Shown: positions 35,047-43,684 of the stretch, piece after piece
Position numbering within the stretch: position 1 is the stretch's first letter
Layout: every line of letters begins with the position of its first letter
Assembly (NCBI GenBank): GCA_021151625.1
Contig: JAGKWY010000049.1
Coordinates: forward strand, 12,741-76,740
Length of the DNA: 64,000 bases
Reading direction: 5' to 3'
Source of the DNA: Gammaproteobacteria bacterium
Lineage (GTDB): Bacteria; Pseudomonadota; Gammaproteobacteria; Pseudomonadales; Cellvibrionaceae
Position numbers and translations under genes: made by a program
The notes under the pieces: generated by a model
Databases searched by the model: none
What the model saw: only the letters and a program-made list of their open reading frames with translations
What the model was told of the DNA's origin: nothing

Positions 35047-35988
35047 TTACCTGGCAGTATTTTGAATAAGTTCAAACATAAATCGTTGCACCAGAGGAAT
35101 ACACTCCGGGCATAATTCCGGTTCAGCCGTGTCGTTATGGGCACCACCGCGAACAACCTGTAATTCACTTGCCAGACCAACTTTTTTCGCTTGTTCATGA
35201 ATGGGAATGGAACCATACCCGCCAAAGCTGGCTGTTCCTATAGACACAACTTTATCCTGATCACCATGAATACTCAGCAAGGGCGGTTCACCAGCATCAA
35301 GAATAGATAAATCGGTTAGCAAACCGGATAAATTAATAACGCCACGAATCAATGCGTCCGGCTTGTCCTTTGCTTTACCGTCATCTAACCCGCCGTTATT
35401 TTTCAAGGCCGCAGTCATAAATTTATCCAACTCATCATTGGTACTAATATAGGCAGTATGCATGGAAGTAATTGCTCCTGCAGAATGACCACCAATAAAA
35501 ATATTTTTCGTATCTATGCGGTAGCGATTTTCGCCTTGCGCATCCTTCACAAAAAATTTAATGGCTGCTTTCTGGTCAGCTACCGCTTTAAACAGAGCAT
35601 CGCTGTAAGACTCGGGTGAGTTGATCGCGCTAGCCAACCGGTAGCGGTTGATAGCAACCACATACCCGGCACGTGCCATTTGTGCACCAAACACATCCAT
35701 CCAATTATCCCCATGCTGTACAAAGCCACCGCCAGGAGTCAGGATAAACAAAACCCGTTTGGCAGCAGTATCCCCTTTGGGCTCGAATATACGCAACTTA
35801 AGCTGTTCATTCTTTCCTGCGCTATTCATTTTCTCGCTGTATACAATATTGCCAGTACGCAGGGTATCTTCAAATACACTATTCAAATAGCGACGATTTT
35901 TGGGGCTTTCATCGTTTTGGGCATTTGCAGAAAAAATTGTCAGTAAATGAACGAATAAGACTACGGCAGCGATACATGTTCTTTTCAA
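35047..35988 (-). CDS. Secreted alpha/beta hydrolase (carboxylesterase-like)
   Basis: 313 residues with signal peptide (FVHLLTIFSANAQ). An oxyanion-loop stretch LTPGGGFVQHGDN, the nucleophile elbow GGHSAGAITS, and the late GDQDKVVSIG (acid) and GGAHNDTAEP (His) define an alpha/beta hydrolase of the bacterial BD-FAE/esterase kind. Cys near the C-terminus (LCPECIP) may form a disulfide. Substrate is probably an ester of a plant or microbial compound (inference). Confidence 0.88.
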   Translation of the reverse strand: MKRTCIAAVVLFVHLLTIFSANAQNDESPKNRRYLNSVFEDTLRTGNIVYSEKMNSAGKNEQLKLRIFEPKGDTAAKRVLFILTPGGGFVQHGDNWMDVFGAQMARAGYVVAINRYRLASAINSPESYSDALFKAVADQKAAIKFFVKDAQGENRYRIDTKNIFIGGHSAGAITSMHTAYISTNDELDKFMTAALKNNGGLDDGKAKDKPDALIRGVINLSGLLTDLSILDAGEPPLLSIHGDQDKVVSIGTASFGGYGSIPIHEQAKKVGLASELQVVRGGAHNDTAEPELCPECIPLVQRFMFELIQNTAR

Positions 35989-36037
35989 TTAATAAACTCC
36001 TTGTGATATTTTTAAATTAAGTAATTTACAAAACATT

Positions 36038-36061
36038 CGGGGTAACCCTGAAGTTACCCCG
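36038..36061 (-). terminator. Hairpin after SGNH hydrolase gene
   Basis: CGGGGTAAC / GTTACCCCG, perfect 9-bp stem with a 6-base loop, 43 bp past the stop at 36104. The T-tract on the minus strand is weak (AATGTTTTG). Confidence 0.65.
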
Positions 36062-36103
36062 ATTTCAATATCATTTGGCAGCACGCGATCAATTACTTGT
36101 TAA

Positions 36104-37354
36104 CTATTCACCAAATAACGCCAGATCAATTGCATTCGCCATCAGCTGATTACCCGCATCATTGGGATGAATACCATCAACCGTATAGATAGGCCAAAAA
36201 CTGGTTGGATCAGCGGGATCTTTTACCACTTTATCAAAATCAATAACACCATCAAATGCCCCACTGGTGCGAATCCAGCGATTTACCGCCTTGCGGGTTG
36301 CCTCATTTTCCTCAGTATAAACGCCAAAAATACTGTGGTTGAATGGTGTAATAGTAGCGCCGTAGATTTTTAACCCTTGAGCCCGAGCACGTTCAATCAA
36401 TTGTTTTAATCCGACAATAATGTCGCTGGCCGTAGCTATTTCAGCGGTGTTTCCGGTAAAGGTGGGCGAGATAATGTCCACCAGTCCCAAAGCGACAATA
36501 ACATGAGTTGCAGCTGTAACAGCGAGCACATCGCGATCAAAGCGTGCAGATGCGTTAGGCCCGCAGCCATCTCGCAAGGTACGATTGCAACCTATTCCCT
36601 GATTAACCACAGACAACTTTTGCGTGCTGTAGTTGGCATTCAAGCGCGAAAATAAAAAACCCGGCCAATGGGTTGATGTAGCGCTGGATGTGACCGAATC
36701 ACCAAAGGCCACAATAACGCCGGAGCTTTTTCGTGCAGAGACTTCAACAGCGGAAAGAAAATAGCTGGGTGCAACCGGATCAACACTGGGCAAATTGAGC
36801 GCACCGACAAAATTACCTGCGCCAGTAATATAAGTATTCTTATTAATGCCGTCCACATAGGTGGCAGGCCCGGTATTGCCTGGAAAATAAATGCTCACTG
36901 AAAGTGCTGCTTGTGTCGCCACTACAAGATCGATTGGATCACTAAGCGCAACTGCACCGGCGGGAATGTTGATCGTTGGTAATCCACTGAATTTCAGTAA
37001 CCGGCTGGAACCAGGAACAATCGCTGCGCCCGACGCTTGAATGGCGATTTGCGCTGCACCAATTTTTAATGGTTGCTGTCCAAATGCATTGGAAATACGA
37101 ATACGAAAACGTTGGCCGCCTGTACTTATTTGAAGCACTTGCCTGATAGTCTGGTTTTCAAAAATGTTTGTTTTTTCGGCGGAGGCAGTGGATGGCTTGG
37201 TCCAGGTCGCCACCCACTGCTCGCGATAGCGATCGCGCAAAGAATCCTGATACTGCAATGAGTCGTCAGTTAATTCCACAGCATTTGTCATCATGCAGAA
37301 AGTGGATAGTAAAAGCCCTGTGAACAGGCGGATTTTTTTCGTTAATGTGCTCAT
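36104..37354 (-). CDS. Secreted SGNH/GDSL-family hydrolase
   Basis: 416 residues from ATG 37354; a longer frame to 37537 is rejected because the ATG gives a signal peptide (IRLFTGLLLSTFCMMTNA). An N-terminal beta domain (VLQISTGGQRFRIRISNAFGQQPLKIG) precedes the hydrolase core: block I IVAFGDSVTSSA, block III VIVALGLVDI in place of the usual G-x-N-D, and block V DGIHPNDAGN with catalytic Asp-His. The loss of the block III Asn may affect the oxyanion hole. It is likely a carbohydrate esterase or lipase. It is divergent from a MocR-type regulator. Confidence 0.88.
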   Translation of the reverse strand: MSTLTKKIRLFTGLLLSTFCMMTNAVELTDDSLQYQDSLRDRYREQWVATWTKPSTASAEKTNIFENQTIRQVLQISTGGQRFRIRISNAFGQQPLKIGAAQIAIQASGAAIVPGSSRLLKFSGLPTINIPAGAVALSDPIDLVVATQAALSVSIYFPGNTGPATYVDGINKNTYITGAGNFVGALNLPSVDPVAPSYFLSAVEVSARKSSGVIVAFGDSVTSSATSTHWPGFLFSRLNANYSTQKLSVVNQGIGCNRTLRDGCGPNASARFDRDVLAVTAATHVIVALGLVDIISPTFTGNTAEIATASDIIVGLKQLIERARAQGLKIYGATITPFNHSIFGVYTEENEATRKAVNRWIRTSGAFDGVIDFDKVVKDPADPTSFWPIYTVDGIHPNDAGNQLMANAIDLALFGE

Positions 37355-37487
37355 AGTTGATGTCCCTCGGAGAGAAATTATTGAAAAATTTGCATGACCA
37401 AACCCGTAGCAATTTCCCATCGCCATTGAGTTGACCCAGCCTCCCACGTATATTGGCGATGCAAAAGAACCAGTCGTTGGAATTTTT

Positions 37488-38933
37488 ATGGAACCAGTTT
37501 TTGCATTGGGGCTTGGTGTAGCGCGAGACTCCGGCAATCTCGTCGCGCAAATTTACAATCAACTCAGCAAAGCAATTTTGCAAGGGCGATTGGCATCAGG
37601 CACAGCAATTCCCTCTAGCCGGTTACTGGCGCAGCATTTGAACGTGTCGCGCAATACAGTTTTGCAAGCTTATTCACGTTTGCAAAGTGAAGGATTACTC
37701 ATTACCAAAGCAGGTAGTAAAACCCTGGTCGCCGATATAACCACTACCCTGCCCAATTCAACATTGGCTGCGAATTTAGCCGGAATGATTAGGCCACAGT
37801 GGCAGAACACATCGCTTTTTGCACAACCCGGCACATCAATAATTGAATTCAATTTTTCAATCGGGCTAGCCGATACCAGCCTATTTCCCTTTGAAATCTG
37901 GCGTCGCACTATTAATCGCCAGTATCGAAAAATGGAAACGCGCACCATGGAACCTGGTCACCCTGCCGGCCAGCCGCTATTGCGTAACATGATTGCAAAA
38001 TTTATTTCACAATCGCGCGCAGTTAGCTGTAGCCCCGAAAATATTTTTGTCACCAGCGGCGCACAACAAGCCTATGTACTGCTCGCACAATTGTTCATTA
38101 AATCCGGTGAAACTTGTGTAGCGATTGAATCCCCCGGCTACCCAATGGCACGGCGCGCATTTGCAGCTGCAGGCGCAATCATTGTGGATGTTCCCGTCGA
38201 TGAGGAGGGGTTGATTGTTGAGGCAATTCCGGCGGCTGCAAAAATCGTGTTTGTCACACCGACCCATCAATTCCCCACCGCTGTTCCCATGTCGATTGAG
38301 CGACGCACAACGCTGTTAAAACTCGCCCGGCAGCGCGACATGATTATTATTGAAGATGACTACGACAGTGAGTTTCGCATCGGCTCTCACCCTATAGATG
38401 CATTGCAAACACTGGATACCGATGGGCGTGTCTTTTACGTTGGAACATTTTCAAAATGTATGTTCTTTGACATTCGCACAGGCTTTATTGCCACACCGGA
38501 ATGGGCCATCCCCTTTCTAGCTAACGCTCGCCAGGCACTGGACTGGCGCAACCCGCTTACCACCCAACTGGCGCTCGCTGAATTTATGCAAACCGGCGAG
38601 TTGCGCCGGCATATTGCACGCATGACCCCAATTTATGAACGGCGCTATAGCGCGATAGTTGCAGCCGTCCACCAGCATGCGCAGGGAATTCTAACTCCAG
38701 GAGTAATGCGTGCCGGCCTGCACCTCACACTGAATTTAAATAAACACTATGCAGCGCAAGAGGTCTGTAACAAAGCACTACAGCGGGGAGTAAAGATACA
38801 TTGCGGAAACGAATTTAGCGTGACGGATAAGATCCCCAATCAGTTGATGCTGGGTTTGGGACGAATATCGCAACAGGCTATTGAGCCGGCGATAAAGCGA
38901 TTAGTGAGCTGTATTGTCGATAAAGGCAACTGA
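37488..38933 (+). CDS. MocR-type GntR regulator with aminotransferase domain
   Basis: 481 residues from ATG 37488 (an in-frame TTG at 37431 also exists). The N-terminal winged-helix has AQIYNQLSKAILQGRLASGTAIPSSRLLAQHLNVSRNTVLQAYSRLQSEGLL, and the C-terminal part is a fold-type I aminotransferase with GHPAGQPLLRNMI, TSGAQQAYVLLAQ, IIEDDYDSEFR and the PLP Lys K323 in GTFSKCMFF. MocR proteins sense PLP-adducts and regulate adjacent genes. The divergent SGNH hydrolase is the obvious local target (inference). Confidence 0.92.
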   Translation: MEPVFALGLGVARDSGNLVAQIYNQLSKAILQGRLASGTAIPSSRLLAQHLNVSRNTVLQAYSRLQSEGLLITKAGSKTLVADITTTLPNSTLAANLAGMIRPQWQNTSLFAQPGTSIIEFNFSIGLADTSLFPFEIWRRTINRQYRKMETRTMEPGHPAGQPLLRNMIAKFISQSRAVSCSPENIFVTSGAQQAYVLLAQLFIKSGETCVAIESPGYPMARRAFAAAGAIIVDVPVDEEGLIVEAIPAAAKIVFVTPTHQFPTAVPMSIERRTTLLKLARQRDMIIIEDDYDSEFRIGSHPIDALQTLDTDGRVFYVGTFSKCMFFDIRTGFIATPEWAIPFLANARQALDWRNPLTTQLALAEFMQTGELRRHIARMTPIYERRYSAIVAAVHQHAQGILTPGVMRAGLHLTLNLNKHYAAQEVCNKALQRGVKIHCGNEFSVTDKIPNQLMLGLGRISQQAIEPAIKRLVSCIVDKGN

Positions 38934-38971
38934 ACTGTGCAGTAATATTTTTAATTTCTATTAAAGATTGG

Positions 38972-39006
38972 TTACTGCCCGCCACTCATAAACAGGCAGT
39001 AATTTT
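38972..39006. terminator. Bidirectional hairpin between MocR and TIM-barrel genes
   Basis: TTACTGCC / GGCAGTAA with a 15-base loop, followed by TTTT on the plus strand. Both convergent genes end close by. Confidence 0.7.
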
Positions 39007-39025
39007 AAAAAAATCGCCCTTGCAG

Positions 39026-40120
39026 CTATTGCCTGGGAGAAAAACAGGGCAAAAGATCTTCCTGGAAATAAGGTTTCTGGTCTACCCAAAACATATACTG
39101 TACATGTAGAAAATCCTTCGCAAACCCGTGCAGCATAGGAACCAGATTGGGCCGTTTGCTTTTTACTTCTGTGGTATTGGTTTCGCCTATGTAGTTTCCG
39201 TCTTGCACTGCAATCCCCAGTGGTGCGGTAAACTTGCCCTCATGCATTAACGCCAGTGCATGATTTAACTGGCCCTTTTTACGGACCATTAAATCTGGCG
39301 CGCCCAAGCCAACCCCGATTTTTTCACCGTGCTGGTAAATGGATTTCAAATAACCTTTATCTTCCCAGGGGAGCCATTCGCCGGGCATAAAGTTGGCATA
39401 CTGCATGGTTACCGAGGTTGGGAATGCTGTTTTCAATGCACTCATATTAAGCTTCAATGACTCGGCATAAGCGGAAGGCGTAAAGCTAGGGTCATACTTT
39501 TGCTCTACGCCTATGGCTGATTCCTGCAAATTTATTCCTGCTACCTTGCCATCAAATTCTTTGCCCAGGGCATTCAGGAAGAGCGCAAAACGCGCGCGCA
39601 CCTTGTTATTCCAACGCTTGGCTACCCAACCCTCTGGCTCACCGGTATCAGTGTATTGATAGATAATGCCGCCATCGTATTCCTTGCTTTCCAGATAGGC
39701 CGGTGTCGCCTTATAGCGAACATCAAAGGTGGTGTCCTGCAATTGGATAAAGAGCTTTTTACCTTTGCTTTTAAGGTATTCGTAATCTTCCCGGATAAGC
39801 GCAAAATCGTAATTCCCTTTTGTTGGCTCCAGCTCGCGCCAGGAATACATAATTTGCGCACCAGCCAACCTCGGGTTAGTAAGCAGTACATGGTTGCGAA
39901 TGGCTTCGCGGTCGCGCGAGAAATAAACAAAATGTTGAATACCATCTGCTGCTAAGGGGCAAGTAGCAGTGAGGTATTTTTTATAAGCATCGGCATAGCG
40001 CTCGTCGGGTTTTACCCAGTCTGCGCGGGCACTCGCAGCAAGGGATAGAATCAACAGGAATTGGGAGATGGCTTGTATCGACCTGGATATTGTTATTGAT
40101 CTGGATATTGTTATTGGCAT
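39026..40120 (-). CDS. Secreted TIM-barrel glycoside hydrolase-like protein
   Basis: 364 residues from ATG 40120; a GTG frame to 40177 would overlap the upstream gene. The signal region contains a 6-residue tandem duplication (ITISRSITISRS) from an 18-bp DNA repeat. The mature domain has AQIMYSWRELEPTKGNYDF, typical of the W-R-E-pattern near the start of a retaining glycosidase barrel, FIQLQD, and GINLQESAIG, where the Glu could be the acid/base. No nucleophile Glu is certain. No named family is claimed. Confidence 0.7.
   Translation of the reverse strand: MPITISRSITISRSIQAISQFLLILSLAASARADWVKPDERYADAYKKYLTATCPLAADGIQHFVYFSRDREAIRNHVLLTNPRLAGAQIMYSWRELEPTKGNYDFALIREDYEYLKSKGKKLFIQLQDTTFDVRYKATPAYLESKEYDGGIIYQYTDTGEPEGWVAKRWNNKVRARFALFLNALGKEFDGKVAGINLQESAIGVEQKYDPSFTPSAYAESLKLNMSALKTAFPTSVTMQYANFMPGEWLPWEDKGYLKSIYQHGEKIGVGLGAPDLMVRKKGQLNHALALMHEGKFTAPLGIAVQDGNYIGETNTTEVKSKRPNLVPMLHGFAKDFLHVQYMFWVDQKPYFQEDLLPCFSPRQ
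40083..40118 (-). repeat. 18-bp tandem duplication in signal-peptide coding region
   Basis: CTGGATATTGTTATTGAT at 40083-40100 and CTGGATATTGTTATTGGC at 40101-40118, two mismatches at the end. On the minus strand it codes ITISRS twice within the N-region of the signal peptide of the protein at 39026. Confidence 0.75.
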
Positions 40121-40157
40121 AAGTATTTTTATCAGGGTTAATGCGCTTAAAACTTCG

Positions 40158-40868
40158 CTAAAGATTATGTTTTGCACGCAGTATTTTTATATATTCCAGC
40201 TCATTTAACGCGCTCTTATCCGTGGCATCTATCGCCAGGCACTCCTGATATTTTACTTCAGCTTCGTTGAGTTTGCCCAACTGAATCAGGTTAAAACCAA
40301 TACCGCGTTTTGCGCGGATAAACTCACTCCCCCGAATAGCTTCGGGCGAATAGGTTTGGGCAGCATCCTCCGCGCGAGTGAAATAATCTATCGCCACCGC
40401 CCAGTCGCGTCGCACCTGATAAATATGCCCAAGGGCCGATAAATACATAGCATTGACCGGTGCCATATTCACGGCCTTCAGCAAATACACTTCCGCATCA
40501 CGCAGGCGCCCGGTATTCAGCGCAGTAAAGCCGCGCAGGTAATAGGCATCAGAACAAACAGTATCCACCATTTCCAATGTTTGCTGCTGCGAACTGGCAA
40601 GCACCGAGTACACCAGACTTTCTGCGGTAGTTCTGGAGCTATAAACGCTCTTTCCTTCGATCAGATAGCTAGCCTCACAGTGTTTGATCGCCGCATCAAA
40701 TTCAGCAATCGCCTGGGGCAACATACCCGCCTGCATAAAATAAAGCCCCTGCTCGGCATGGGCTTTATGGGGTTCATCAACAATTTTCGATGGCTTTTTT
40801 GGCGATGACACTGAGCAACTGCACAGAACAAATATCCCTATTAAAAAATATGCAAATTTGATCATCAT
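40158..40868 (-). CDS. Tetratricopeptide-repeat lipoprotein
   Basis: 236 residues. A lipoprotein signal (FAYFLIGIFVLCSCSVSS, lipobox VLCSC) leads to TPR helices: HAEQGLYFMQAGMLPQAIAEFDAAIKHC, AYYLRGFTALNTGRLRDAEVYLLKAVNMAP, AMYLSALGHIYQVRRDWAVAIDYFTRAED, and FIRAKRGIGFNLIQLGKLNEAEVKYQECLAID. It probably acts as a scaffold at the membrane. Its stop is followed within 40 bp by the start of the TIM-barrel gene on the same strand. Confidence 0.88.
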   Translation of the reverse strand: MMIKFAYFLIGIFVLCSCSVSSPKKPSKIVDEPHKAHAEQGLYFMQAGMLPQAIAEFDAAIKHCEASYLIEGKSVYSSRTTAESLVYSVLASSQQQTLEMVDTVCSDAYYLRGFTALNTGRLRDAEVYLLKAVNMAPVNAMYLSALGHIYQVRRDWAVAIDYFTRAEDAAQTYSPEAIRGSEFIRAKRGIGFNLIQLGKLNEAEVKYQECLAIDATDKSALNELEYIKILRAKHNL

Positions 40869-41019
40869 AATTCCTGTTAACTATAGGTTATTGATGCCTA
40901 TAACCGGCACACAAAAATAAGCTGGAATATTCGAAATCCAACAGACTTAAAAGCAACCCAGAGCCAGCAATTACTATGCCCGGTTTTAACCGATACAATT
41001 TTTTGGAAGATATTTGACA

Positions 41020-41703
41020 TTACAATTTTTTGCAGGGGACGCGAAAATTAATATGGTAATGCTCGTCATGACGCACCCAGGGCTTCTTTACTGAAAAAGT
41101 AACAACGGATCTTATCTTTGCGCCTGTTGGAGTCGCAAAAAGTAATTTTTGAAACTGGTTATCCAGAATTACCAGTTCAATGCCTATTGATTCTTTTTGG
41201 GCAGCTGCCATTAGCGCATCTATATGTTTCGCAATAGACTCAAAATCTATGCGTAAACCATTCAGCTTTCCATCCCCGGAAAATTCAATGTTGTAACCCA
41301 GCTTATTAGTAATGCCTATATCTAATATTTCAGGCTTATCCTCTGCATTGATTACTGGCACAAAGAAATCAACCGACAAACCATTGCGGTGGGTTTTATG
41401 TGGTTTAAATACTCCACCTTCTTCGAATCCGGTTTCCCCATAGACATAGTGAACACCAGGATTGGTTTTGCGCAATATTTCATAGGCACCCAATACAGTT
41501 CGATACACTTTGCTATGAACATAAGTCCTACCGGCAATCACACCGAGCGAACTATAAGCTTGATAGTTTTCACCAGAATTTGGCAACTTCCAGCCGTTCT
41601 CCAATCGACCATTAGTGGTGTCGCCATAGCATTCGCTTTCCGGCTCTGCAAAGACGGACAAGGATAATAACATCAGAAATATACCAACAAGAAAATACTG
41701 CAC
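41020..41703 (-). CDS. MepA-like (LAS/M74) penicillin-insensitive murein endopeptidase family protein
   Basis: 227 residues with signal peptide (LMLLSLSVFA). The zinc-site motifs are visible: FKPHKTHRNGLSVDFF (H105, D112) and VRHDEHYHINFR (H212, H215, H217). This is the H-x6-D and H-x-H pattern of the LAS peptidases such as MepA and VanX, which cleave murein cross-bridges in the periplasm. It would remodel peptidoglycan. It lies next to an OXA-like beta-lactamase gene on the same strand, 30 bp away. Confidence 0.85.
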   Translation of the reverse strand: MQYFLVGIFLMLLSLSVFAEPESECYGDTTNGRLENGWKLPNSGENYQAYSSLGVIAGRTYVHSKVYRTVLGAYEILRKTNPGVHYVYGETGFEEGGVFKPHKTHRNGLSVDFFVPVINAEDKPEILDIGITNKLGYNIEFSGDGKLNGLRIDFESIAKHIDALMAAAQKESIGIELVILDNQFQKLLFATPTGAKIRSVVTFSVKKPWVRHDEHYHINFRVPCKKL

Positions 41704-41733
41704 AGCTCACCATCCATTACGAATTTATAAAAA

Positions 41734-42573
41734 TTAATCCTTCCAATATCCCAACTGAGTTAGCAATTTCATAGAAAGTTCTTTCCGGCAATTTTGCAGT
41801 ACGGAAAAGCTATCAGCCTGCATATAAATCGCAAAGGCCGTCACTGGCTTGCCCGCGTTATCTTTTACATAGCCAACAAACCAACCTTCAAAGGCACCAT
41901 CAAAATTATTAGGATCTAATGGACCTGTACCTGTTTTGGCGTAGAGGGAAAAACCATTTTTACTTTCCTGTAACGCGATAGACTCAAACACAGAAAAGGT
42001 TTCTACCTTAATATTGCAGCGGCTTTTTAACAAACACGCCAAAAAATCAACTTGTTCTGCAGGCGATATTTGCAGCTCGCCGTTTAACCAAAAGCGATTA
42101 CTACCCGACGTAAAGGTTTGGTTGCCATAATGAAATGTGGCTAACAATTTTTTATATTCTTTAGGGTCTATACGCGGCACCAATGCCTGATAATACCAAG
42201 CCGCCGAGCGCTTAAAGGCAGTCGCCAGGGTTTGCGATTGCTTCCAGGTTTCTGGCCAAAACGACTGCGCAGGATATTTCACCTGATCCCACTCAATTAA
42301 CTCATCAGCCGATTTCACTGCACCAGTTTCCAGCGCAATCAAAGTATGGGGAATTTTAAACGTGGAATATGGAGCATGACGCACACCAACTCCCTTCTCA
42401 TTAATCACCCAGCAATCTCTGGTTTTAAAATCAAAGGCAATAAACGCGACTTCTCGGGTACCGGATGCTTTGGTATAGGCATCTGTACTAATTGGCTTTG
42501 TGGTTTTGCAGGTTTCGGCGAGAGAGGTTAAGGGGGAAAGCAATAATAAAACGGTTAACAGCGTTTTATTCAT
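41734..42573 (-). CDS. Class D (OXA-type) beta-lactamase-like protein with unusual motif II
   Basis: 279 residues from ATG 42573, giving signal peptide LLLLSPLTSLA. Family motifs: STFK (S70, K73), the second motif SAA (S123-A124-A125) instead of S-x-V, YGN (149-151) and KTG (213-215), with W231 after it. All serine-enzyme catalytic residues except the motif II hydrophobic residue are standard. It would sit in the periplasm and hydrolyse or bind penicillins. The downstream neighbour is a MepA-like endopeptidase. The parE-like gene overlaps the upstream part of this frame. Confidence 0.88.
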   Translation of the reverse strand: MNKTLLTVLLLLSPLTSLAETCKTTKPISTDAYTKASGTREVAFIAFDFKTRDCWVINEKGVGVRHAPYSTFKIPHTLIALETGAVKSADELIEWDQVKYPAQSFWPETWKQSQTLATAFKRSAAWYYQALVPRIDPKEYKKLLATFHYGNQTFTSGSNRFWLNGELQISPAEQVDFLACLLKSRCNIKVETFSVFESIALQESKNGFSLYAKTGTGPLDPNNFDGAFEGWFVGYVKDNAGKPVTAFAIYMQADSFSVLQNCRKELSMKLLTQLGYWKD

Positions 42574-42664
42574 AGTAAATTTAATCCTGTTATTTATTAG
42601 TTTTCCATTTTCGGCAGCTGAATATTCACAATGAGTCAAAAGAATAAAAAGATACTGAATGTTA

Positions 42665-42949
42665 TTAATGATCTTCGTAGTGATGCCATATGCGTAAAAC
42701 AATTACCGCTTCCGAAGAACACATATAGCGAACTATGTATTTTCCAAAACTAAAATCGCGAATGATTTTATTATTAAGTGGCTGAGGCGTTTCCAATGTG
42801 CGCCCCATTTCAGGGAAGCTCCGCAACTTATCAATACGTTGAATCAATTCAGCTGCAATACGCCTAGCGGCAGGAGGATTGAACCTCTCAATAAATTCCC
42901 GTAACCGGGTAAGATCTTCAATTGCATCAGATGAGTAAATTAACTTCAC
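42665..42949 (-). CDS. ParE/RelE-superfamily toxin
   Basis: 94 residues with the ParE pattern: MKLIYSSDAIEDLTRLREFIE, RRIAAELIQRIDKLRSFPEMGR and a C-terminal KYIVRYMCSSEAVIVLRIWHH. Such toxins inhibit gyrase or, in RelE members, cleave mRNA; this one is ParE-like by its His-terminal strand. The start overlaps the antitoxin stop by 4 bp (ATGA), so they are translationally coupled. Confidence 0.9.
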   Translation of the reverse strand: MKLIYSSDAIEDLTRLREFIERFNPPAARRIAAELIQRIDKLRSFPEMGRTLETPQPLNNKIIRDFSFGKYIVRYMCSSEAVIVLRIWHHYEDH

Positions 42950-43218
42950 TTACCCACCTCGGGCGGCGGCAACTCCTTTTCCGAACCCCAGGTTTCCAAC
43001 CATGCATGCACCTTGTCCCCATCAACCACCTTACCCAAGGCCACTGATTCCATCGCCTTCAAGGTCTCATTCCAGCGTTGCTGGCTTAACGCCTGACGCT
43101 CAACATATTCTTTAACAGCCTGATTTATAAGCCAATTCTTACTTCTTTGAGTGGTTTCAGCAACTGCCTGCAACCCTTCTTCAACGTCTGACTGGAGACG
43201 GATTGTTGTGATACCCAT
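42946..43218 (-). CDS. Ribbon-helix-helix (CopG-type) antitoxin
   Basis: 90 residues. The N-terminal MGITTIRLQSDVEEGLQAVAETTQRSKNWLINQAVKEYVE is a ribbon-helix-helix DNA-binding domain that would pair into a dimer; the C-terminal tail binds the toxin. SD GGAG lies 7 bases upstream. A tandem 10-bp repeat in the upstream region (43238-43257) is the probable operator. Confidence 0.9.
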   Translation of the reverse strand: MGITTIRLQSDVEEGLQAVAETTQRSKNWLINQAVKEYVERQALSQQRWNETLKAMESVALGKVVDGDKVHAWLETWGSEKELPPPEVGK

Positions 43219-43237
43219 GGCGCACTCCGAGGGAAAT

Positions 43238-43257
43238 TACAATGTAATACAAGGTAA
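43238..43257 (-). promoter_or_regulatory. Tandem 10-bp repeat, putative autoregulatory operator of RHH/ParE pair
   Basis: TACAATGTAA (43238-43247) and TACAAGGTAA (43248-43257), one mismatch. The first is part of the palindrome TTACAATGTAA (43237-43247). A 10-bp period matches one helical turn, as expected for ribbon-helix-helix dimers binding side by side. It lies 20 bp before the antitoxin start. Confidence 0.7.
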
Positions 43258-43348
43258 TCATACAGGCAGAGTTGACTAAATTTCCAGCAGTTTATGCCCC
43301 CCCCTAAAAGCACTACCGCACAGCGGCTCAGAGAATTACCTGGATGCC

Positions 43349-43597
43349 TCAAAACTCACTATCCGGCAATATCGATTTCAGTCCTACCAAAGTATTGGTT
43401 TCAATTTTCCATTGATGAAAGACCTGAAGCAGTCCAAGCACTGTTTCTTTTTCAAGAGGCAATTTTAATTCAAGATAAAGTTGAGTTCTCCGACCAACCA
43501 CATTGGAATATTGCGGTAATTTATATAACTTCTCAAAAAAATTATCTTCATCCTCTTGTGAAGAAAACCACGGCCCCTCAAAAACAATTTCCATCAT
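43349..43597 (-). CDS. Small hypothetical protein (FEGPWFSSQEDEDNFF)
   Basis: 82 residues from ATG 43597 (MMEIVFEGPWF). Longer in-frame starts exist to 43630. The beginning resembles small proteins with an FEGPWFS motif often seen beside immunity or accessory genes; YLPQYSNVVGRRTQLYLELKLPL has alternating strands. The gene on the other strand (43294-43656) is a shadow of this one because its codon pattern is poorer. Function unknown. Confidence 0.6.
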   Translation of the reverse strand: MMEIVFEGPWFSSQEDEDNFFEKLYKLPQYSNVVGRRTQLYLELKLPLEKETVLGLLQVFHQWKIETNTLVGLKSILPDSEF

Positions 43598-43684
43598 ATC
43601 TATTCCCATACAGACAGCATTCATTGCCATTGCAATTGGCGCAACTACAACATTAAATACATTTAATTTATATTTCCCTAAAGA

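Noticed and set aside
43294..43656. Rightward 120-codon ORF opposite the small gene at 43349-43597
   Set aside because: The opposite strand has a more protein-like sequence with an FEGPWFS motif; this one is Pro/Ser-biased.
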